The notes under the pieces were generated by a model. It did no database searches. It was not told where the DNA came from and saw only the letters and a list, made by a program, of their open reading frames with translations. A stretch of DNA of 64,000 nt from Candidatus Latescibacterota bacterium. Lineage in GTDB: Bacteria; Latescibacterota; UBA2968; UBA8231. Below are positions 51,735-60,150 of the stretch, in pieces. The position numbers and the translations under genes were made by a program. Every line of letters begins with the position of its first letter. The stretch's first letter is position 1. The DNA lies in contig JAJEIO010000061.1 in the NCBI GenBank assembly GCA_022827835.1, positions 62,001 to 126,000 of the forward strand, in the 5' to 3' direction.

Positions 51735-53129
51735 GTGGGTCGCATCGCGAGGCGGTGGGGGGCCGCAGGTGGGTACCGAGAGTTTTTGGGGCTCGCCCTG
51801 CCGCTGATTCTGAGCACGGCTAGCTGGAGCATCCAGCACTTTGTCGATCGGGTCTTTCTCTCTTGGTATTCCACTGAGGCGTTGGCGGCCGCGCTGCCGG
51901 CGGGCATGGCCAACTTCACCTTCATCAGCCTCTTCATGGGCACGGCCCAATACGCCAACACGTTTGTCGCTCAATACATGGGTGCGCGGCGATTGACGCG
52001 GGTGGGGCCGGCCGTGTGGCAAGGGGCGTACGTGGCCTTATTCAGCGGCCTATTGGCCTTGCTGCCAGCCGCCTTTGCCGGCGAGCTCTTCGCGTTCATT
52101 GGCCACGACCCAGGCATCCGCGCCGCTGAAACCCAGTACTTCCGCATCCTTTGCTACGGCACTGGGCCGCAGGTCTTGTCCACGGCTTTTTCGTGCTTTT
52201 TCAGTGGGCGGGGACAGACGTGGGTGGTGCTGGCGGTCAACGTCGTGGCCATCAGCGTCAACATCATCTGCGACTACGCTTTGATATTCGGGCACTGGGG
52301 ACTGCCTGAGTTGGGGATCGTCGGGGCGGCTTGGGCTACCAATATCGGCTTGGTGGTCTCGGCGCTGTGTTTCGCGGTGTTGTTTTTGGGGCCGCGCTAT
52401 CGCAGCGAATACGCCACCTTGCGCGGCTGGAAGCCCGACCTCAAGCTGCTGCTGCGCCTGTTGCGCTTTGGCGGTCCCAACGGCGTCAACTTCATGCTCG
52501 ACATCATGGCCTTTACCTTCTTCTTGTTCATCGTGGGCCGCTTGGGGCCGATCCCGCTGGCGGCGACGAATTTGGCCTTTCACATCAACAGTCTTGCCTT
52601 TATGCCGCTCATTGGTTGCAGTATTGCTGTATCAACGATGATTGGCCAGCGCTTGGGGCGCGATCAGCCCGAAGCCGCTGAGTACTGCACGTGGTCGGGC
52701 TTTCACCTAGCCATGCTGTACATGGGGACGATGTCTGCGGGCTACGTCGTGGTGCCGGAGTTTTTCCTGGCGCCTTTTGGCGAGGAGAAAGACGCTAACT
52801 TTGCGGTTGCGCATCAGATCGCCGTGGTCTTGCTGCGCTTCGTGGCCTTGTACTGCGTCTTCGACGCCGCCTATATGGTATTCGCGGCGGCCCTGAAGGG
52901 CGCTGGCGACACCCGTTTCGTCATGTGGATTTCGATCTTGCTGGCTTGGGCGATCATGGTCGTGCCGTCTTTCGCCGCTCTAACTTATTTCGACGGGGGG
53001 CTATACCTGATCTGGAGCTTTGGCTGCGCGTATATATGCGTCTTGGGCGTGGCTCTCTACTTGCGCTTTCGCACGGGTCGCTGGAAGAGTATGCGGGTTA
53101 TTGAGCGGGCCGACGAGGATAGTAAGTGA
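51735..53129 (+). CDS. MATE family efflux transporter
   Basis: 464 aa inner-membrane protein with about twelve hydrophobic segments. The N-terminal LALPLILSTASWSIQHFVDRVFLSW and the second-half FGGPNGVNFMLDIMAFTFFLFIVGRLGPIPLAATNLA with SLAFMPLIGCSIAVSTMIGQ show the two homologous halves. It would export a cationic compound or natural product in exchange for protons or sodium. The GTG at 51735, three bases after the TGA of the oxidoreductase, is the start; earlier in-frame codons lie inside the previous gene. Confidence 0.92.
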   Translation: MGRIARRWGAAGGYREFLGLALPLILSTASWSIQHFVDRVFLSWYSTEALAAALPAGMANFTFISLFMGTAQYANTFVAQYMGARRLTRVGPAVWQGAYVALFSGLLALLPAAFAGELFAFIGHDPGIRAAETQYFRILCYGTGPQVLSTAFSCFFSGRGQTWVVLAVNVVAISVNIICDYALIFGHWGLPELGIVGAAWATNIGLVVSALCFAVLFLGPRYRSEYATLRGWKPDLKLLLRLLRFGGPNGVNFMLDIMAFTFFLFIVGRLGPIPLAATNLAFHINSLAFMPLIGCSIAVSTMIGQRLGRDQPEAAEYCTWSGFHLAMLYMGTMSAGYVVVPEFFLAPFGEEKDANFAVAHQIAVVLLRFVALYCVFDAAYMVFAAALKGAGDTRFVMWISILLAWAIMVVPSFAALTYFDGGLYLIWSFGCAYICVLGVALYLRFRTGRWKSMRVIERADEDSK

Positions 53130-53132
53130 GCC

Positions 53133-54119
53133 CTACAGCGACTTGGCCACGGCTAAGCCCGTTCCGACTTCTGACACGCGATTCCAGCCCGATCCTCTGA
53201 GACCAGCATAGATCATGTAATAGGTCCCGTTTATTGCGAACACCTGTGGGGTTAGGAGGCCGTCGCGGTCCCAAGCATTGGCATCGGTCGCGGGCGTGAA
53301 GATTGGGTTGTGTGGGTTGGGTTCGAAGGTGCGGAAGTCGTGCGTGCGGACGTGCCCAATGGTCCAAATCTTGCCGTCGTAGCCGCCGTAGAACAGATGG
53401 AAGTAGCTCGGCCCTTTGAGGATTTCGGCTTCGCGCACACCATAGCGGTCCCACGCCTGTCCCGATCCGCAGAACACGGGGTTGGCAGGATTCTTGGTGA
53501 CTTGCGTCGGGTCGCTGATCGGTGCGGTGGCATGGCAGATGGTCGGCACGTTGTAGAGAATGTCGCGCCGTTCAGGAGGTGCTGGCGACTCGCCGGTATA
53601 GACCATGTGAATGACATCGCCCGACACGGCCACGGATGGATGGGAAGAGCCGTGTTGCTCGTGCGCGCCGCCGACGGCAACTACTGGTTCATTGCCAATC
53701 CGCGTCCACGCTCCGAAATCGCCATCGCTGACTAGTAGGCCGGTCTGTTTGCGGCGGGGCTTGTTCTTGCCTTGGGTGCCGAGATAATAGGCGTAGTAGC
53801 GCTGGTCGGCGGGATTCCAAAACGGGAATGGGTATTCCACGCCGTGATTGTCGAATCCGTCGGCGGAAGGAAGGAGTATGGGATTGCGCTGGTCGTGCGT
53901 CACTGCCGTAGGGTCGGCGACCGGCGCAGAGCTGTGCATGTGTACCCAGCTATTGTCCTCTCCCTTTTTGGCCCATAGATAATGCACGGTGTCGTCTACG
54001 ACGATGGCGTGACTGGCAGCGGCCCACGCGGGTGGCTCGCAGTACAGCAGCGGTTTTTCGGCGGTGAGTCGCTCGAAGTGGGCGAATGTTTCAAATGGGA
54101 TTGGGTCGGCGGTAGTCAT
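53133..54119 (-). CDS. Glycoside hydrolase family 43/32-like five-bladed propeller protein
   Basis: 328 aa. Repeated blades with GH43-type segments (AIVVDDTVHYLWAKKG, FPFWNPADQRYYAYYLGTQG, HMVYTGESPAPPE, YFHLFYGGYDGKIWTIGHVRTHDF, YYMIYAGLRG). Acidic residues at blade starts such as EYPFPFWNPAD and REAEILKGP could serve as the active site, but the three catalytic acids cannot be fixed by eye. No signal peptide. It lies between MATE and the second CxAxR sulfatase, so work on a sulfated saccharide is plausible. Confidence 0.72.
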   Translation of the reverse strand: MTTADPIPFETFAHFERLTAEKPLLYCEPPAWAAASHAIVVDDTVHYLWAKKGEDNSWVHMHSSAPVADPTAVTHDQRNPILLPSADGFDNHGVEYPFPFWNPADQRYYAYYLGTQGKNKPRRKQTGLLVSDGDFGAWTRIGNEPVVAVGGAHEQHGSSHPSVAVSGDVIHMVYTGESPAPPERRDILYNVPTICHATAPISDPTQVTKNPANPVFCGSGQAWDRYGVREAEILKGPSYFHLFYGGYDGKIWTIGHVRTHDFRTFEPNPHNPIFTPATDANAWDRDGLLTPQVFAINGTYYMIYAGLRGSGWNRVSEVGTGLAVAKSL

Positions 54120-54227
54120 AGCGGCCTGCTTGAAGCGAGATTGGCGACTGGGTAGATTGACTGAATTAGGTTGTCCAACATATCACGCGCCCCGCACTCG
54201 TTCAAGCTAACGCCAAGGAACCCTTCA

Positions 54228-55565
54228 ATGCCCCGGCCCAATATACTCTTCATCATGGATGATCAGCACCGCCACGACTATCTCGGCGCGGCCGGTGCCG
54301 ACTTCCTGCGGACGCCCCACCTCGACCGCCTCGCCGCCGCTGGCGTGCGCTTCACCCAATGCACTACCAACGCACCTGTCTGCGCACCGGCGCGGATCGG
54401 CTTGGCCTCTGGTCTGCAACCGAGCCGTCTCGGCTGTTTGGACAATTCGGGGCGGCTGCCCTCGGGCACCACCACCTACTATCAGCGGCTGCGCGATTCC
54501 GGCTACCGCGTCGGCTGCGTCGGCAAGCTCGACCTGCGCAAATCCGACGGCTACAATGGCCGCTACGGCGACCGGCCCTACGCCTATAGCTGGGGCTTTA
54601 CCCATCCAGAAGAATGCGAGGGCAAAATGCACGCTGGCTCCTCGCCCACGCCGATTGGCCCCTATACGCACTACCTAGCCGACAAAGGGAAGTTGGCGAC
54701 ATTTCACCAGGATTATCGCCGCCGCGCCACTAGTTGGATTACCGATTGCCGCGACTCGCCGCTGGACAGCGAGGATTTTGAGGACGCCTATATCGGTCGC
54801 CGCGCCGCCGAGTGGATCGCCCATGTGCCCGACGACTTCCCTTGGCACTACTTCGTCAGTTTCGTCGGCCCGCACGATCCCTTTGACCCACCGACCGAAT
54901 ACGGCGACCGCTACCGCGATGCGGAAATGCCCCCGGCTATCGGCGATTCCCTCGCTGGCAAACCCGAGTGGATCAAAAAACGCGCCGCATACTTCGCGCG
55001 CGACCAAATCGCCCAAACCCGCCGCCAATACTGCGCCGCCACCGAACTCATTGACGACCAGATCGGCCTGATCCTCGACGCGCTCGAAAAACGCGGCCAA
55101 CTCGACAACACCTATATCATCTTCTCTTCTGACCATGGCGAACTGCTCGGCGACCACGGGCTGTACACCAAGAGCGCGGCGTACGAGGCCAGCCTGCGCG
55201 TACCGCTGATCATCGCCGGACCGAATATCGCCGGGGGCCGCGTCTGTGACGCGTTGTGCGAACTCATCGACCTCAATGCCACGATATGTGATTTTGCCCA
55301 GCTCGCGCCGCAGCAAGACATTGACGCCCGCTCGCTGCAACCGGTCCTTGACGGCCAGACCGACACCCACCGCCAAGCGACTGTCGCCGCCCTGCGCAAC
55401 TTCCGCTGCATTCGCACGGGTACGCACAAATACATCCAGAATTACAACGACTGCGACGAACTCTACGACCTTGAACAGGATCCCGACGAGTTGGACAACA
55501 TTGCCGCTACTGCTCCTGATGTGGTGGCCGACCTCGCGCGTCGCTTACGTCGTCGTTTGGGCTAA
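54228..55565 (+). CDS. Sulfatase with CAPAR formylglycine motif
   Basis: 445 aa type I sulfatase. Metal-site start ILFIMDDQHRHDYLGAAG, the nucleophile region NAPVCAPARIGLASG with a regular C-x-P-x-R motif, FVGPHDPFDPP and FSSDHGELLGDHGLYTK. The Cys would be converted to formylglycine by an FGE or anSME, neither of which is in this window. No signal peptide is seen, so the location is probably cytoplasmic. The ATG at 54228 has AAGGAACCCTTCA ahead; the frame is open 19 further codons. The substrate is not determined. Confidence 0.9.
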   Translation: MPRPNILFIMDDQHRHDYLGAAGADFLRTPHLDRLAAAGVRFTQCTTNAPVCAPARIGLASGLQPSRLGCLDNSGRLPSGTTTYYQRLRDSGYRVGCVGKLDLRKSDGYNGRYGDRPYAYSWGFTHPEECEGKMHAGSSPTPIGPYTHYLADKGKLATFHQDYRRRATSWITDCRDSPLDSEDFEDAYIGRRAAEWIAHVPDDFPWHYFVSFVGPHDPFDPPTEYGDRYRDAEMPPAIGDSLAGKPEWIKKRAAYFARDQIAQTRRQYCAATELIDDQIGLILDALEKRGQLDNTYIIFSSDHGELLGDHGLYTKSAAYEASLRVPLIIAGPNIAGGRVCDALCELIDLNATICDFAQLAPQQDIDARSLQPVLDGQTDTHRQATVAALRNFRCIRTGTHKYIQNYNDCDELYDLEQDPDELDNIAATAPDVVADLARRLRRRLG

Positions 55566-55591
55566 AGCGGCCACAAGGGGAAACGTACGAA

Positions 55592-55612
55592 GGGCACCCA
55601 CAAGAGGTGCCC
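55592..55612. terminator. Hairpin between convergent sulfatase and RraA genes
   Basis: GGGCACC at 55592-55598 and GGTGCCC at 55606-55612 form a perfect seven-base stem around CACAAGA, flanked by AA and CTT. It lies between the sulfatase stop and the RraA stop. Hairpins of this shape (GGGCACC/GGTGCCC) are also common as dispersed palindromes in some bacteria; only one copy is in this window. Confidence 0.45.
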
Positions 55613-55658
55613 CTTACGCAAGGTCGCTCAACAGCGCGACGAATTGATCGCGATGATC

Positions 55659-56360
55659 CTACGATTGGTTTGCTTTCCAGGCTTGGTACTCGGCCAAGGT
55701 CTGCTCGTCGGGGGGATAGGTGCCGACGATACTGGCTCCGGCGCGGATTTTCTCGGTGATGAAGCGCTCTTTTTGTTCCATCTCCTCGGCCTCGTCGGCG
55801 ACCTCCTCGGCCAGATGCGCGGGTATGACCACGACCCCTTCGCCGTCGCCGACGAGGATGTCGCCGGGGAAGACCGCCACGCCGCCGCAGGCGATGGGTA
55901 CCTGGATTTCGCTGGGGTGGTGGATGGTCTTGTTGGTGTGGGCGTTCATGGCCGCGGCATAGGCGGGCAATCCCGATGCGACGATGGTCGGCGAGTCGCG
56001 GTAGGCTCCATCGGTGACGATCCCCGTGCAGCCCCGCACTTGCAGCCGCGCCGCTAAGATAGACCCCATAGTCCCGGCGCGGGTATCGCCGCGTGCATCA
56101 ATGACGAACACGTCGCCTGCTGTCACCTGCTCAATGCCGATCCGCTGCACGTCTTTCAGGTTGTCCAGTGGAACCTCGTCGAGGTCTTCGCGTGCGGGAA
56201 TGTAGCGCAGGGTAAAGGCCCGGCCGACCATCTGCATGTCGGGCGCGAGAGGCGCGACTTGGTGCATAAACGTGTTGAGCAGTCCTTTGTTGCGGAGCAC
56301 GGACGTCAGGGTCGCCGTGCTAGCCACCTTTAGTTTTTCGCTCAGTGTAGCAAAATCCAC
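55659..56360 (-). CDS. RraA-like/HMG-aldolase family protein
   Basis: 233 aa. The family pattern is clear: ATLTSVLRNKGL at the start, VVIDARGDTRAGTMGSILAARLQVRGCTGIVTDGAYRD in the middle and GGVAVFPGDILVGDGEGVVVIP, which holds the G-D and DG-x-G residues of the metal site. RraA relatives act as 4-hydroxy-4-methyl-2-oxoglutarate or oxaloacetate-type aldolases/decarboxylases, or bind RNase E. Here the catabolic role fits better. It starts with GTG after AAAGGAGCGAATT and is 12 bases from the PLP gene. Confidence 0.85.
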   Translation of the reverse strand: MDFATLSEKLKVASTATLTSVLRNKGLLNTFMHQVAPLAPDMQMVGRAFTLRYIPAREDLDEVPLDNLKDVQRIGIEQVTAGDVFVIDARGDTRAGTMGSILAARLQVRGCTGIVTDGAYRDSPTIVASGLPAYAAAMNAHTNKTIHHPSEIQVPIACGGVAVFPGDILVGDGEGVVVIPAHLAEEVADEAEEMEQKERFITEKIRAGASIVGTYPPDEQTLAEYQAWKANQS

Positions 56361-56372
56361 AATTCGCTCCTT

Positions 56373-57431
56373 TCAGCGTATCTGCCCGCGGGCGTCAACC
56401 GGCCAGACGGCTTCCACGTGGCCGCGGCGCACGGCAAAGATCTGGTCGTGTTCGTTGAAACATGGGCAGGGATGAACCGGCAAGACCTGCACCTGTTCGC
56501 CGATTTGGGGCTTGTCGTCGCAGGCCGATAGATCGATATGTCCGTGTTCTTCCGAGGCTCCGGAGAAGACGGCTTGGGGGTACTCGACGATGTGGCCCAT
56601 GATGGACGAGCCATCCTCCTGGCGATGGACCGCGGCGCTGAGCGACTTGCTGCCCCCGTCGAGGATGGCGCGGTCTGCGGTCGGTCGGCTGACCACGGTC
56701 ATCAGTACCCGACCGGCGCACTGATCGACGCTGTGAGTTCCTCGGCGGAGATGGCCGACTCCGCCAACTGGGTACTCGCCGGCCCGGTACTCGGTCAGTT
56801 CGGGAATCTCGTGCGCCATAAATGCGCCCGGCGTGCTGCCGCCGCTGACGATGGGATGCGGCAAGCCCTTGCGGTCGAAGTGCGCGAGCGTCTCTTGGAT
56901 CAGCGACCGCATGTCTGGAGTCGCCGGCATGGACATGATGCCCCGGAGTTCGATGTTGGGAACTTGATCGATTTTTTCGCCTAGGGCTGCTGCCGCAGCG
57001 GGCGAGCCTACGCCCGTGCGTCCGCGATCGAGTTCGACGACCACGCCCACGGTGACACCCGCTGCCGTAGCGGCCTCGGCTAATCCCTGCACGGTGTATT
57101 CGGAATCAGCCGCCACGGTCAGCCGGGTGTGCCGCGCCAGCGCGACTAGCCGCGCCAGTTTTTGCGCGCCGATGATGTTGTAGGGAATCAGGATGTCGCT
57201 ATTGACGCCGCCCTCGGCCATGATCTCGGCTTCTCCGAGCTTCTGGCAGGTGATGCCGATTGCCCCGCGACGCATTTGCATATGGGCGATGGCCACGCAC
57301 TTGTGGGTTTTGATGTGGGGCCGCAAGCCAATGCCGTGCTCGTCAAAGTAGCGTTGGTAGCGGTCGAGGTTGTCCTCCAAGCCGTCGAGATCGACGAGGA
57401 GGGCGGGCGTGTCTAGGTCTTCTATGCGCAT
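56373..57431 (-). CDS. D-threonine aldolase/DSD1-type fold III PLP enzyme
   Basis: 352 aa. The PLP Lys is in RPHIKTHKCVAIAHMQ (about residue 40), and the metal-binding HPCPCFNEHD near residue 325 carries the His and Cys typical of D-threonine aldolase and D-serine dehydratase. VSGGSTPG and ELTEYRAGEYPV are typical of the fold-III barrel. It cleaves or dehydrates D-3-hydroxy-amino acids. The ATG at 57431 follows AGGAAAGGCCACT; the frame is open 40 codons further without a better start. It pairs with RraA as a small catabolic unit. Confidence 0.85.
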   Translation of the reverse strand: MRIEDLDTPALLVDLDGLEDNLDRYQRYFDEHGIGLRPHIKTHKCVAIAHMQMRRGAIGITCQKLGEAEIMAEGGVNSDILIPYNIIGAQKLARLVALARHTRLTVAADSEYTVQGLAEAATAAGVTVGVVVELDRGRTGVGSPAAAAALGEKIDQVPNIELRGIMSMPATPDMRSLIQETLAHFDRKGLPHPIVSGGSTPGAFMAHEIPELTEYRAGEYPVGGVGHLRRGTHSVDQCAGRVLMTVVSRPTADRAILDGGSKSLSAAVHRQEDGSSIMGHIVEYPQAVFSGASEEHGHIDLSACDDKPQIGEQVQVLPVHPCPCFNEHDQIFAVRRGHVEAVWPVDARGQIR

Positions 57432-57533
57432 AGTGGCCTTTCCTGAATGAAGGTGGGAGCCGCGGCAATAAAATAGCAAACCAATTCCGCCGCAGAAATT
57501 GACGCGCTTAGGTTCTGTGCCTTTTGTTGCAAG

Positions 57534-58058
57534 ATGCCCATCGATCTCCAACCCTCCACGCCCGTCGCACTAGTTTGCGCGGTATTGGCCGATTCCGCTG
57601 ATACGTTCGCCGACGCCAAAGAACGCCTCGCCGAGTGCTTCGGTCCCCTGCGCGCGGCAAGTGCGATCTATGATTTTGATTTTACCTCGTATTACGAAGA
57701 GGAAATGGGCGCGGGGTTGAGCAAACAGCTCGTGTGCTTTGCCGAGCGGATCGACCCCGCTGAGCTGGCGACCGTCAAGGCGCAGACTATGGCGCTGGAG
57801 CGGGCGATGAGCCGCGGGCATTGCCGCCGCGCGAATATCGACCCAGGACTGCTGTCGATCGAGAGCTTGGTGTTGGCCACGACTAAGTGCGCTGGCCACC
57901 GGGTGTGCATTGCCCCGCAGCTCTACGCCGAGGTGACCCTGCTCTATCAGCGCGGACGCTATCGGCCTCTGGAGTGGACGTATCCCGACTACCAGGGCGA
58001 TGCAGTGCAGGATTTCTTGCTCGACGTGCGACCTTGGTTGCTGGCCGTGCGCGGCTGA
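57534..58058 (+). CDS. DUF4416 family protein
   Basis: 174 aa. The pattern VALVCAVLADSADTFADAKERLAECFG, IYDFDFTSYYEEEMGAGLSKQLVCF, RRANIDPGLLSIESLVLATTK and FLLDVRPWLL fits DUF4416, a small conserved protein of unknown function found with core genes in many bacteria. The first ATG is at 57534. Its end lies three bases from the convergent prpC-like gene. Confidence 0.85.
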   Translation: MPIDLQPSTPVALVCAVLADSADTFADAKERLAECFGPLRAASAIYDFDFTSYYEEEMGAGLSKQLVCFAERIDPAELATVKAQTMALERAMSRGHCRRANIDPGLLSIESLVLATTKCAGHRVCIAPQLYAEVTLLYQRGRYRPLEWTYPDYQGDAVQDFLLDVRPWLLAVRG

Positions 58059-58060
58059 GA

Positions 58061-59191
58061 TCAGCCTCGGTCGCCGAGCGCGACAAATGCGCGATGCTCT
58101 GGCCCGGTGTAGATGTGGTTGGGGCGGATGAGCCGATTGGCGTCGTGCTGTTCGATCACGTGCGCCGCCCAGCCCACCACGCGGCTGGCCACGAAGATGG
58201 GGGTGTAGAGCGGGATCGGGATGCCCATCATGTAGTAGGTGTACGCGCAGGGGAAATCGACGTTGGGGAAGATGCCTTTTTCGCGCATCATCGTCGCTTC
58301 GACCACGTCGGCTAGGTCCGGCCACTTGGTGTCGCCGATGGCGGCGGCGATCTGACGGCCAACCTTCTTCATGGTCGGCACCCGCGAGTCGCCGCTTTTG
58401 TACTCCCGATGTCCAAAGCCCATGATCTTCTTCTTTTGCGCCAGCGCGTCGAGGACCCACTGCTCGGCTGCCGCGGGCGAATCTACTCCCAAGAGCATGT
58501 GCATGGCCGCCTCGTTGGCACCGCCGTGCAAGGGGCCGTGTAGAGCGCCGATGGCCGCGGTTATGGCAGCGTACATGTCGGCGAGGGTGGAAGCTACGAC
58601 CCGCGCGGTGAACGTGGAGGCGTTGTATCCGTGTTCGGCGTAGAGGATCAGCGAAGTGTTCATGGCCTCTACTTCGTACGCGGGCGGTTTTTCGCCGCGC
58701 AGCATGAAGAGCAGATTGGCCGCGTGGTCTAGCTCGGCGTCGGGGGCTACCGGCTCTAGGTCCTGCGAGAAGCGATAGCCATAGGCGAGTGCGGTGGGAA
58801 TTTTGGCCAGCAAGCGCACGGATTTGCGCACATTGGCATCGTGGCTGTTGTCAGGGGTCTCGGCGTCGAAAAACGCCAGGGATGATACGGCTGTGCGCAG
58901 CAGGTCCATGGGGTGGGCATCCGCCGGAGCGGAGCGCAACAGGTCGACGACCGGGCCGGGCAGGTCGCGCTGGGAGCGCAGTTGTTGGTTGAATTTTGCC
59001 AACTCGGCAATCGTCGGCAACTCGCCGTAGAGCAGCAAGTAGGCGACCTCTTCGTAGCTGGCGTTTTCGGTCAGTTCGACTAGGTCGTAGCCGTGCAAGA
59101 TCAGGCGGTTGATATCGATATCAATGCGCGAAAGGGCGGACTCGCCGGCGATTACTCCTTCGAGGCCGGGGCTATAGGATTTGTCGGTCAT
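58061..59191 (-). CDS. prpC: Citrate/2-methylcitrate synthase
   Basis: 376 aa. Catalytic His and Asp are visible: GPLHGGANEAA, GFGHREYKSGDSR and PNVDFPCAY (about residues 221, 256 and 313). The size fits the small, hexameric or dimeric bacterial form. Because it sits next to a methylisocitrate-lyase-like gene, 2-methylcitrate synthase of propionate breakdown is likely, although plain citrate synthase cannot be ruled out from sequence alone. The start is ATG at 59191; the prpB-like gene precedes it with 44 bases between. Confidence 0.88.
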   Translation of the reverse strand: MTDKSYSPGLEGVIAGESALSRIDIDINRLILHGYDLVELTENASYEEVAYLLLYGELPTIAELAKFNQQLRSQRDLPGPVVDLLRSAPADAHPMDLLRTAVSSLAFFDAETPDNSHDANVRKSVRLLAKIPTALAYGYRFSQDLEPVAPDAELDHAANLLFMLRGEKPPAYEVEAMNTSLILYAEHGYNASTFTARVVASTLADMYAAITAAIGALHGPLHGGANEAAMHMLLGVDSPAAAEQWVLDALAQKKKIMGFGHREYKSGDSRVPTMKKVGRQIAAAIGDTKWPDLADVVEATMMREKGIFPNVDFPCAYTYYMMGIPIPLYTPIFVASRVVGWAAHVIEQHDANRLIRPNHIYTGPEHRAFVALGDRG

Positions 59192-59235
59192 TCTGTAGAT
59201 CTCTCTATGAAAAGTGTGAATTTGGGGCTAATAAT

Positions 59236-60147
59236 TCAGCGGCTTTCTCCGTTCGCTGGAAAGCGGGCGGCCAGCGCTGCGTCTAGCTTGGTGTACTCGT
59301 CGTAGCCGAGTAGTTCGTAGAGTTCGTCTCGCGTCTGCATCTGTCCGAGAGCGCCTTCTAAAGTGCCCTTTTCCTTCAGTTCGCGGAACAGCCCCTCGAC
59401 GGCCTTCATCATGGTGCGAAAGGCGCTCATTGGGAAAATTACGAGGCAATATCCCATGGCGGCGAACTCCGCGACCGAGAGGTACGGCGATTTGCCGAAT
59501 TCGGTCATGTTGGCGAGGAGCGGGCCTTTGACTTGCTCGGCGTAGCGGGCGAATTCCTCGGTGCTCTGCATGGCTTCGGGAAAGATCGCGTCCGCACCGG
59601 CTGCCAAGTAGCGTTGGCCGCGCTCGACGCTTTGTTCAAAGCCCTCGACGGCGCGGGCGTCGCAGCGGGCGATGATGACAAAGTCCGGATCTTGCCGCGC
59701 CGCGCAGGCCGCGGCGATCTTGCGCTCCATTTCCTCGACCTCGATCAGGGCCTTGCCGTCGAGGTGGCCGCAGCGCTTAGGCATGACTTGGTCCTCTAAG
59801 TGCAACCCGGCCAAGCCCTCGCGCTCGTACGCGCGCACTGTGCGCATCACCTGCCAGACCTCGCCAAACCCGGTGTCCGCATCGCAAATGCAGGGTACTT
59901 GCACTGCGTTGGCAATGTAGCCGGCTTGGCGCGCCATTTCGTCCATGCCCAACAGGCCGACGTCTGGGTAGCCAGCCGTGCCGTTGGCTAGGCCAGCTCC
60001 GGAAATATACACGGCCTCGAACCCGGTGCGCTCGGCCAGCATGGCCACGGGCGCGTTGAAGGCCCCGGGCAAGGTCAGGGTCTTCTCGGCCATCAGGCGG
60101 CGCAGGGTATGCGGCTTGGACTCGGCGGGCGCGGGGTTGAGTAGCAT
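59236..60147 (-). CDS. prpB: 2-Methylisocitrate lyase-like (ICL/PEP mutase family)
   Basis: 303 aa. The signature KRCGHLDGK (about residues 122-130), with catalytic Cys, marks the methylisocitrate lyase subgroup; DADTGFGEVWQV and IIARCDARAVEG are the metal and phosphate regions. It splits 2-methylisocitrate into pyruvate and succinate. With the synthase downstream, the two make the ends of the 2-methylcitrate pathway; the dehydratase (prpD/acnD) is not in this window. It abuts purA (three bases). Confidence 0.88.
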   Translation of the reverse strand: MLLNPAPAESKPHTLRRLMAEKTLTLPGAFNAPVAMLAERTGFEAVYISGAGLANGTAGYPDVGLLGMDEMARQAGYIANAVQVPCICDADTGFGEVWQVMRTVRAYEREGLAGLHLEDQVMPKRCGHLDGKALIEVEEMERKIAAACAARQDPDFVIIARCDARAVEGFEQSVERGQRYLAAGADAIFPEAMQSTEEFARYAEQVKGPLLANMTEFGKSPYLSVAEFAAMGYCLVIFPMSAFRTMMKAVEGLFRELKEKGTLEGALGQMQTRDELYELLGYDEYTKLDAALAARFPANGESR

Positions 60148-60150
60148 AGC

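Noticed and set aside
54675..55427. 250-codon frame opposite the CAPAR sulfatase
   Set aside because: The sulfatase frame has clear catalytic motifs; this frame has none.
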